Source: a virus
Strand: one strand, 5' to 3'
IMG/VR virus record: IMGVR_UViG_3300032282_001374
Span: 1 to 20,374 of that record
DNA: 20,374 nucleotides
Position numbers and translations under genes: made by a program. Every line of letters begins with the position of its first letter. The first letter of the stretch is position 1. The notes beneath the pieces are model-generated. The model saw only the letters and a list, made by a program, of their open reading frames with translations, had not been told where the DNA came from and did not search any database. This document shows positions 5,873 to 14,275 of the stretch, one piece after another.

Positions 5873-6277
5873 ATGGCAGAAAACATTGCGCCAGTTCCAT
5901 CGTTCCCAGAGCGCACGGGAGCAGTCTATGAGCGTAAAATGTCAGCAGCACAAGCAGGACTTCGTGGTCCACTTCGTTTTGAAGAAGGCGTAGCTACTGA
6001 TACAGACGTTCCAAATGACTTCCAGCTCGGTCTTAACCAAGGTTATGACACACCAGCTGGTCGCCCAAACCATAACGTCAACGTTATGGAAAAATACCCA
6101 GAAGAGACCATGCGAGCTCGCGCTCACGTTGGATCTGCTGCTTGGGTAGAGGCACCTACATATGTTGGAGAGTTCTCAACAGGAACTTTCAGCGACTATG
6201 CAGAAACCAAAATCGAGGAAGTATTCCGCTCAGGATCACGCTATGGACGCATGAACCCTGCAGCTGTTGCTGACTAA
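5873..6277 (+). CDS. 134-aa conserved-looking hypothetical protein between terminase and portal
   Basis: The start ATG 5873 has a strong ribosome site (TAGGAG, about 9 nt away). The product is soluble, with no signal peptide or membrane segment. It is rich in Pro, Gly and charged residues, mostly extended or disordered in the first 80 residues, with EKYPEETMRARAHVGSAAW in the middle and a helix-plus-RSGSRYGRMNP end. I recognise no family. It is the only gene of the window flanked on one side by a structured leader and on the other by a strong hairpin terminator, which suggests separate and possibly high expression. Codons look like those of the capsid gene. A minor head, decoration or internal virion protein is a reasonable guess, without direct evidence. 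Confidence 0.75.
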   Translation: MAENIAPVPSFPERTGAVYERKMSAAQAGLRGPLRFEEGVATDTDVPNDFQLGLNQGYDTPAGRPNHNVNVMEKYPEETMRARAHVGSAAWVEAPTYVGEFSTGTFSDYAETKIEEVFRSGSRYGRMNPAAVAD

Positions 6278-6290
6278 ATAAGATATACTT

Positions 6291-6344
6291 TATAGGTACC
6301 CGGCTTCGTACTCTTTCTCCGAAGCCGGGCACCTGTAATTATTT
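6291..6344 (+). terminator. Stable hairpin, probable terminator
   Basis: A 15-bp stem with a single A-C mismatch pairs 6294-6308 (AGGTACCCGGCTTCG) with 6320-6334 (CGAAGCCGGGCACCT) around an 11-nt loop. It is followed by the U-rich GTAATTATTT. The tract is weak, so partial termination or mRNA 3'-end protection are both possible. The next ribosome site (TAGGAG) follows immediately. Confidence 0.7.
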
Positions 6345-6353
6345 AGGAGATAA

Positions 6354-6623
6354 ATGGCTAGAGTAGCAGCGAATCAAAAGCTATGGAATAGCTTGATGCG
6401 ACAAGCAAAAGCTAAGTATCCAACAAAGCGCCCAGGCGCTGGTACCAACAGAGCAGCCAACAAATGGGCTAGTCAAGAATATTCTAGACAAGGCGGCGAT
6501 TGGGTAAGCTCAATCAACGAAGTAGATCCAAAATTACGAGATCCTAAAAAAGAATTAGAAGATAAGAAAAAAGCAAAAATTTCAAAGATTAAGAGAGAGA
6601 AAAAAGAGCGGGGCATAGTTTAA
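6354..6623 (+). CDS. 89-aa basic protein, DUF5872-like N-terminal motif
   Basis: The ribosome site TTTAGGAGATAA precedes ATG 6354. Residues about 8-52 carry a pattern of alternating basic and aromatic residues (NQKLWNSLMRQAKAKYP, then NKWASQEYSRQGGDWV). This resembles the DUF5872-type motif seen in cyanophage and large-virus proteins (tyrosine-Ala-Asn-x-Trp-Ala-Ser, then YxxxGGxW). That resemblance is from memory and untested. The C-terminal third is a Lys/Glu-rich helix (LEDKKKAKISKIKREKKERG). The strong positive charge suggests nucleic-acid contact. It lies between the hairpin terminator and the portal gene, so it is likely part of the head-assembly region. Function unknown. Confidence 0.65.
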   Translation: MARVAANQKLWNSLMRQAKAKYPTKRPGAGTNRAANKWASQEYSRQGGDWVSSINEVDPKLRDPKKELEDKKKAKISKIKREKKERGIV

Positions 6624-6665
6624 TCAAATGAGAGGGCAAAGTAGATTTATGGAGAGTGAAGGCAA

Positions 6666-8375
6666 GTGAGTATTGACTTTAGCCCACCGAGTTACAGGGC
6701 AGCCTCATCCGACTTAACAATCTCCATTTCCCCACTAGGACTTGTAGAACTTGCTGACGAAGAGTTCGAAGTTCATGGTCCACGCCTAAATAGATACTCC
6801 CTTAACTGGGCAATGTACCTTGGCCACCATTGGGCTTACCGCCGTGAAATTGGCGAAGCACAGATGGTATTTAACTATTACAGAGCTTTCACAGATTACA
6901 TAGTAAATTTTAGTTTTGGTCGCGGAGCTTCATTCCGTAGCCCTCACGCAACAGAAGCAATCATCCCTGACATCCTAAAACGAGTGTGGGAGACAGATAA
7001 CGACAAGCATGGCGTTATGTGGGAAATGGGCCAGCAAGGCGGCGTTTCTGGAGACTGCTTTGTAAAGGTTGCTTATGAAGAAGCATTTACAGATAGCGTA
7101 GGCCGTACTCATCCAGGACGTGTGCGTGTTCTTCCTCTTAACTCTTCTTTCTGTTTCCCAGAGTTTCACCCGCACGATCGTTCACGTTTAATACGTTTTA
7201 AGCTTAAGTATCGCTTCTGGGGTACATCCCTTGAAGGAACACGCCAGGTATACACATATACAGAAATCCTTACAGATGACCGTATTGAAGAATACATTAA
7301 TGATGAACTTATTGATTCACGACCAAACCCACTAGGAACAGTTCCGGTTATTCATATACCTAACGTACGCGTTTCTGGATCCCCATGGGGCCTTTCAGAC
7401 GGCCACGACATTATTGTTTTAAATCGTAGCTACAATGAAATTGCTACGGATATCTCAGATATTGTTAACTACCATGCGGCACCAGTTACTGTTATTACAG
7501 GTGCTAAGGCCTCGTCTCTAGAAAAGGGACCTAAAAAGGTCTGGGGCGGGCTACCAAAAGACGCTCAAGTATTTAACCTCGAAGGTGGCGGACAAGGTCT
7601 TGTAGGTGCTATGGAGTACCTAAAGATTATTAAGACATCTATGCACGAAATGATCGGTGTTCCAGAAACTGCACTTGGTCAAGTACAACAAATTTCTAAC
7701 ACCTCAGGTGTTGCTTTGGCTATTCAATACCAGCCGCTTATGAACCGATACAACCAGAAGATTGTTCAATACAGCGAAGGCTTGAAGCGAATTAACGAGC
7801 TTGTTCTTTTAACTCTTGCAGTTAAGGAACCAGAGCTATTTGTATACAACCCAGACTTTAACGGCCCAATTAAATCGGATCAACTACAGGTATGCGATCC
7901 TAATGATCCACTAACCTATGAGACATCTGTGCACTTCCCACAGCCTCTCCCACTAGACAAGCTAATTCTTTTGAACGAAATCCAGACAAAGATGAGCATG
8001 AACTTGGAAAGCCGAGAAGGTGCGTTGCGTACCCTAGGCGAAGAGTTCCCAGACGAGAAGCTAGAAGAAATTCGTTCAGAGCTTATAGAAGACGCCAAGG
8101 CCGATGGAGCCTTGAACCTCATCAAGTCACAGATCAACTCAGCTATTGCATCACTCACTGGGCTACTACCTGAAGGACAGGGCCTAGAAATGGCCCCTGG
8201 ACAAGACGCTGGAGCGGGCATTGGGCCTGGACCTTCCGGCCAACCAGGAATAGTAACCCCATTTGAGGCTCAAACAATTGAGCAGATGCAAACAGACTTA
8301 GTAACAAAAGCATACGGTACTAAGCTCCCACAACGTCGAGGAAGTAAAGAAGACTCGAAATACGGGGAAGATTAA
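6666..8375 (+). CDS. Portal protein (SPP1 gp6-like)
   Basis: The 569-aa protein forms the dodecameric ring at the capsid vertex through which DNA enters and to which the adaptor binds. Typical features are an N-terminal helical region with NRYSLNWAMYLGHHW (42-56) and a core with FGRGASFRS (84-92) and SGDCFVKVAY (128-137). Next come the VPVIHIPN strand (226-233), a SYNEIATDISDI helix (255-266), and the hinge GVPETALGQVQQISNTSGVAL (331-351), which is the best family signature. A helical C-terminus with LDKLILLNEIQTKMSMN follows, and the last 80 residues are Gly/Pro/Gln-rich and probably flexible. The start is GTG 6666 with GGAG at 6651-6654. It is followed by the scaffold leader, as expected for a head-gene order. 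Confidence 0.93.
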   Translation: MSIDFSPPSYRAASSDLTISISPLGLVELADEEFEVHGPRLNRYSLNWAMYLGHHWAYRREIGEAQMVFNYYRAFTDYIVNFSFGRGASFRSPHATEAIIPDILKRVWETDNDKHGVMWEMGQQGGVSGDCFVKVAYEEAFTDSVGRTHPGRVRVLPLNSSFCFPEFHPHDRSRLIRFKLKYRFWGTSLEGTRQVYTYTEILTDDRIEEYINDELIDSRPNPLGTVPVIHIPNVRVSGSPWGLSDGHDIIVLNRSYNEIATDISDIVNYHAAPVTVITGAKASSLEKGPKKVWGGLPKDAQVFNLEGGGQGLVGAMEYLKIIKTSMHEMIGVPETALGQVQQISNTSGVALAIQYQPLMNRYNQKIVQYSEGLKRINELVLLTLAVKEPELFVYNPDFNGPIKSDQLQVCDPNDPLTYETSVHFPQPLPLDKLILLNEIQTKMSMNLESREGALRTLGEEFPDEKLEEIRSELIEDAKADGALNLIKSQINSAIASLTGLLPEGQGLEMAPGQDAGAGIGPGPSGQPGIVTPFEAQTIEQMQTDLVTKAYGTKLPQRRGSKEDSKYGED

Positions 8376-8483
8376 AGTTTAGGCTGACAAAACCTAAGAA
8401 ATTTGTCAACCTACTACAAACGATATCCGCAGGTCATCGTGGCACTTATTCGGACAACGACCTCTTAAACCTAAGGAATAAAT
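8376..8483 (+). promoter_or_regulatory. Scaffold leader with repeated motif and inverted repeat
   Basis: Starting right after the portal stop, AGTTTAGGC (8376-8384) repeats the motif in the 5789-5872 leader. TGACAAA (8385-8391) and TTTGTCA (8402-8408) form a perfect 7-bp inverted repeat with a 10-nt loop. AAACCTAAG occurs twice as a direct repeat (8390-8398 and 8467-8475), the second copy running into the ribosome site. No classical promoter is clear. The arrangement suggests regulation of the scaffold-capsid transcript. Confidence 0.4.
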
Positions 8484-9257
8484 ATGTCAGAAACAACAAA
8501 CCTTGTTGATACACCGGCAGCCAAGGAAGCATTCTTCCAAGACGTGCCAGTAGCAACAGAAGCACTAGTAACACCAATGCAGTCTCAAACTCCTGATAAG
8601 TCCTACTCCGAAGAAGATCTTCGTCGGGTTAGAGAGCAGGAGAAGTCCAAACTCTATCCTCAGATAGATTCTTTGAAAGAAGAACTTAACATTCTGAAGA
8701 AGGAGCGCGAAGAACGTCTGGCGGAAGCTGAGAAGCTTCGTGCGGAACAGGAAACTGAAGCCCGTAAGAAGGCTGAGGAAGATATGGATGTCCGTCAACT
8801 CCTTGAATCAAAGGAGAAGGAATGGGCAGACCGTCTTGAGACAGAAAAGCAAGAACGTGAAAGAGCTTTCAAACTTTTGGAGCGCGAGCGCGAGTATGCA
8901 GAAGTAACTGATTACCGCAATCGTCGTCTACAAGAAGAGCGAGAAAACGTAATCCCGGAACTTCTTGATTTAATTTCAGGCAATAATGCCGAAGAAATTG
9001 AAGCAAGCATCGCGGGACTAAAGGATCGGTCATCCCGTATCCTTGACTCTGCACAGCAGGCTATGCAGTCTGCTCGTAAAGAAATGACAGGCAGCCGGGT
9101 AACCGCGCCGCCGACCGGACCCCTCGACACTAATTCGGATCAACAACAGTTCACAGCGGATCAAATTGCCGCTATGTCGGTTACTGAATACGCAAAATAC
9201 CGCGGTAAGTTGTTAGGACAAGCAGCAACTGATCGTGGCAAGGGAATATTCGGGTAG
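8484..9257 (+). CDS. Capsid scaffolding protein
   Basis: The 257-aa product is highly charged. A long Glu/Arg/Lys-rich coiled coil spans about residues 42-155, followed by a second helical part (156-200) and a Pro/Gly/Thr hinge (205-220). The compact C-terminal segment (224-257, DQIAAMSVTEYAKYRGKLLG) probably binds the coat protein. This architecture, together with placement between portal and major capsid genes, is that of a scaffold that guides procapsid assembly and then leaves. No protease domain is seen. The ribosome site is TAAGGAATAAAT before ATG 8484. The coat-binding role of the C-terminus is inferred by analogy with other phage scaffolds. Confidence 0.85.
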   Translation: MSETTNLVDTPAAKEAFFQDVPVATEALVTPMQSQTPDKSYSEEDLRRVREQEKSKLYPQIDSLKEELNILKKEREERLAEAEKLRAEQETEARKKAEEDMDVRQLLESKEKEWADRLETEKQERERAFKLLEREREYAEVTDYRNRRLQEERENVIPELLDLISGNNAEEIEASIAGLKDRSSRILDSAQQAMQSARKEMTGSRVTAPPTGPLDTNSDQQQFTADQIAAMSVTEYAKYRGKLLGQAATDRGKGIFG

Positions 9258-9313
9258 TTTTAAAGACATTACCTACCAATTAATTAATTAATTAACTAAG
9301 GAGTAACACCGAC
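9256..9313 (+). promoter_or_regulatory. Capsid gene leader with AATT repeats
   Basis: The leader begins AGTTT (9256-9260) overlapping the scaffold stop and contains GACA (9265-9268) and ACCTA (9271-9275). The same blocks occur in the same order in the scaffold leader. A tetranucleotide run AATTAATTAATTAATTAA covers 9278-9295, immediately ahead of the ribosome site AAGGAG (9298-9303). The AT run could keep the site unpaired or raise expression of the capsid gene. Confidence 0.4.
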
Positions 9314-10390
9314 ATGGCATCAGCCGTAACTGGTACCGGCAATTTAGCCGCTGCCCCAACAGCGTATTCTGGCGCTAACAGCCAGCTTACACAAGCAATT
9401 CAGACCATCTGGTCAAAGGAAATCCTTTTCCAGTCAATGCCTATTCTACGCTTCGAACAGTTCGCTGTTAAGAAGACAGAACTAGGAGTTGCACCAGGTC
9501 TTCAGATCAACTTTATGCGTTACAACAACCTCGGCTTTGCCGGTACGCTTGTTGAAGGCGTTCGTATGGAAACTAAGGCACTAACAGCTCAGCAATTCTC
9601 AATTACAGTTGCTGAACACGGTTATGCAATTGCTGTTTCTGAACTCCTACTCAACGCATCATTCGATGACGTAATGGCTTCAGCCTCACGTCTACTTGGC
9701 CGTAATATGGCCCTATACCTAGATGGCCAGGCTCGTGACACACTCATGGCCGCATCTTCAGTTATCTACGGCTATGACCGCTCAGGTCTTTCAGCTGCAA
9801 ATGACTGGTACGGAACAGGTACCGCTGGTACAAACCGTGCATCTCTAACTGGCGCATTTGACCTCACCACAGGTGTTGTCAAGGACGCAGTAGAGACACT
9901 TGCAACAAAGAACATCCCTCGCCTAGGTGAGACATATGTTGCATTCATTCACCCACACCAGAGCCGTAAGCTTCGTGACAACCCAGAGTTTATCGAAGTA
10001 ACAAAGTACGCAGCTCCAGGTAACTTCATGCTTGGTGAAATTGGTCGTCTATACGACACAGTATTTATCGAGACCACACAGATCCAGAAGGTAACAAACG
10101 GTGCAGGTTCAGGATACTCTGCAGACACCGCAGTTGCTGCTGGCAGCATTGCTTACCCAACTGGCGGAGGTTACACAACCCCAGTAACAAAGACCGGTAA
10201 CGGTAACAAGGATCGCTACACAGCTATCTTTATTGGTGACAATGCATTCGGTCACGCAATCTCTCTACCAGTTGAGCTCCGCGATGGCGGTATCCTTGAC
10301 TTCGGTCGTGAGCATGCGCTTGCTTGGTACGCAATCTACGGCCTAGGTCTAATCACAGATCAGTCTGTAGTTCTAGCAGAAACCAACTAA
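9314..10390 (+). CDS. Major capsid protein, N4-gp56 family
   Basis: The 358-aa coat protein forms the icosahedral head, with an HK97-like fold expected. The N-terminus is short and Ala/Gly-rich, with no cleavable delta domain visible. Family-like features are QTIWSKEILFQSMPILRFEQFA (about 30-51), the helix DVMASASRLLGRNMALYLDGQARD (119-142), and FIHPHQSRKLRDNPEF (211-226). Next comes GEIGRLYDTVFIETT (241-255), then IFIGDNAFGHAISLP (305-319) and the end LAWYAIYGLGLITDQS. A Gly/Thr-rich loop at about 260-300 is probably surface exposed. Strong ribosome site, AT-rich leader and codon choice suggest very high expression. Confidence 0.93.
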   Translation: MASAVTGTGNLAAAPTAYSGANSQLTQAIQTIWSKEILFQSMPILRFEQFAVKKTELGVAPGLQINFMRYNNLGFAGTLVEGVRMETKALTAQQFSITVAEHGYAIAVSELLLNASFDDVMASASRLLGRNMALYLDGQARDTLMAASSVIYGYDRSGLSAANDWYGTGTAGTNRASLTGAFDLTTGVVKDAVETLATKNIPRLGETYVAFIHPHQSRKLRDNPEFIEVTKYAAPGNFMLGEIGRLYDTVFIETTQIQKVTNGAGSGYSADTAVAAGSIAYPTGGGYTTPVTKTGNGNKDRYTAIFIGDNAFGHAISLPVELRDGGILDFGREHALAWYAIYGLGLITDQSVVLAETN

Positions 10391-10398
10391 TTTAACCC

Positions 10399-10431
10399 GT
10401 TAGGGGGCGGGCCTTAAAATCCGCCCCCAAC
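10399..10431 (+). other. GC-rich hairpin downstream of the capsid gene
   Basis: GGGGGCGG (10403-10410) and CCGCCCCC (10421-10428) pair perfectly around a 10-nt AT-rich loop. The stem is extended by GTT/AAC (10399-10401 and 10429-10431) across a bulged A. No U-run follows (ACAAACTTACAGG), so it is not a standard terminator. A 3' stabiliser of capsid mRNA or a weak attenuator is more likely. Confidence 0.6.
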
Positions 10432-10456
10432 ACAAACTTACAGGAGAATAATAATC

Positions 10457-10822
10457 GTGGCAAAAGCAAAAGTAACAGACGTCACAGGACGTCAACGCGA
10501 AGAGCTAATTAAGCAAAATGCTGAAGCTCTAGCAAAGAGATCAGAAGAAATGTCCATCGCAACTGCAGTTGATGCAATACGCATGGAGACAGAAGTTGTC
10601 GATTTGACAGTTCCGGGCGAACCTACTGTTATTGATGAAGTTGAAAATGTTGGGGTTACCTCAGCTGACGACTCAACAGTTATTCGAGTAGCGGAAGATT
10701 TGGACTTTGTAACTATCGGTGTGGGTAATCATTACTCTTTTAAATCCGGTCAGAAGTACAAAGTGTCTAAGGCAGTGGCTCAACACCTTCAGGAGAAGGG
10801 CTACCTTTACGACAGGCTCTAA
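10457..10822 (+). CDS. 121-aa hypothetical protein downstream of the capsid gene
   Basis: It starts at GTG 10457 with CAGGAG about 11 nt upstream. The N-terminal 45 residues are a charged helix (GRQREELIKQNAEALAKRSEEM), the middle is Val/Glu-rich and extended, and the C-terminal 30 residues form a compact motif (YSFKSGQKYKVSKAVAQHL, then EKGYLYDRL). A similar ending (strand, GxxYxV, helix, Gly-Tyr-Leu) is often met in small proteins encoded just after phage capsid genes. Their role is not established here; head completion or decoration is possible. It is followed by a perfect 12-bp terminator that closes the head-gene unit. Confidence 0.75.
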   Translation: MAKAKVTDVTGRQREELIKQNAEALAKRSEEMSIATAVDAIRMETEVVDLTVPGEPTVIDEVENVGVTSADDSTVIRVAEDLDFVTIGVGNHYSFKSGQKYKVSKAVAQHLQEKGYLYDRL

Positions 10823-10836
10823 GCCTCCACTAGGTT

Positions 10837-10884
10837 GCCCACTCTGACTAACGCCCTCCTGTCAGAGTGGGCTTCTTATTGTTT
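10837..10884 (+). terminator. Rho-independent terminator after the head genes
   Basis: A perfect 12-bp stem, GCCCACTCTGAC (10837-10848) and GTCAGAGTGGGC (10861-10872), has a 12-nt loop and is followed by TTCTTATTGTTT. It ends the capsid unit, and the fibre-region genes restart about 60 nt later, so a promoter is expected at 10885-10935. CTGACTAAC occurs at 10844-10852 and again at 10888-10896. Confidence 0.85.
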
Positions 10885-10943
10885 ACACTGACTAACATTC
10901 AAAATGCTTGGATGATTAGATTTACAGATAAGTCGGAGGATTA

Positions 10944-13612
<2,669 letters not shown>

Positions 13613-13945
13613 ATGGCAGCTATTGAACGCCTAGGCGTAACCAAGTTAACTAGCGACGTAGCTTACGGTGCTAGTGGAACTACAGTATTTACAGCAAATG
13701 ATAAATACCTAATTTCAGTAATTGCAGCAAACACTGTCTCTACTGATGGGCGCATATTTGTATACGTTGTGCCTTCAGGAGCTTCAGTAGCCGATTACGG
13801 AGTAATTGCGTACGCACTACCCGTATCCGGATATAACTCATATGAAACTTTTAGATTTGGTGTTAATAACACCGACGTAGTAAAAGTTGCCGGCTCTGCT
13901 GGTTTAGCTTTTTACGTTCAAGGTATAGACCAAGTAACGGTTTAA
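13613..13945 (+). CDS. 110-aa beta-rich hypothetical virion protein
   Basis: ATG 13613 directly follows the collagen stop (TAA then ATG, no gap), indicating reinitiation. The protein has no signal or membrane segment. It is predicted to be almost all beta strand (TTVFTANDKYLISVIAAN, RIFVYVVPSG, YETFRFGVNNTDVVKV, GLAFYVQGIDQVTV). The fold type resembles small fibre-tip or decoration domains. I do not recognise a family. Coupling to the collagen-like gene suggests it caps or accompanies that fibre. Confidence 0.75.
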   Translation: MAAIERLGVTKLTSDVAYGASGTTVFTANDKYLISVIAANTVSTDGRIFVYVVPSGASVADYGVIAYALPVSGYNSYETFRFGVNNTDVVKVAGSAGLAFYVQGIDQVTV

Positions 13946-13954
13946 GGAGACTAA

Positions 13955-14275
13955 GTGCCAGGCTTTGCAAATCCCACGGATCTAGTATCAGCAACGGTAA
14001 TAGGTTACGACTCAAGAGATACTCTCCCCCTAGCTAGCGCTATTGGGGGGTACCCAACCCTTGAAGAAATTGGCGATAAAACCTTCTACGGATGGAAATT
14101 AGACCCGTCTACAGGCCGCCTTACTGTCACTAAGATCGACTCAGACGATAACTCAGTAGTTGACCTACCAAAAGAGAACATTTTAAGAGATAATGACTAC
14201 AAAGTATGGGTCTGGACCACAAGCTTAATCAAGCTAAGTTGGAACGCTGACCATCTAAATATGGAGGTAAATTAA
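13955..14275 (+). CDS. 106-aa hypothetical protein in the fibre operon
   Basis: It starts at GTG 13955 with AAGGAGA (13944-13950) just upstream, and ends one base into the next gene (TAATG). The product is mixed alpha/beta with GGYPTLEEIGDKTFYGWKLD, a strand pair around GRLTVTKIDSDDNSVVDLP, and an aromatic C-terminal strand region (KVWVWTTSLIKLSWNADHL). No family is recognised. Lying between two fibre genes with tight coupling on the 3' side, it may be a fibre subunit or assembly factor. Confidence 0.7.
   Translation: MPGFANPTDLVSATVIGYDSRDTLPLASAIGGYPTLEEIGDKTFYGWKLDPSTGRLTVTKIDSDDNSVVDLPKENILRDNDYKVWVWTTSLIKLSWNADHLNMEVN

Noticed and set aside
13613-14275. Frameshifted tail assembly chaperone pair
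   Set aside because: The two small genes are separated by a stop, a 9-nt gap and a good ribosome site, with no slippery sequence at the end of the first and no tape measure downstream.
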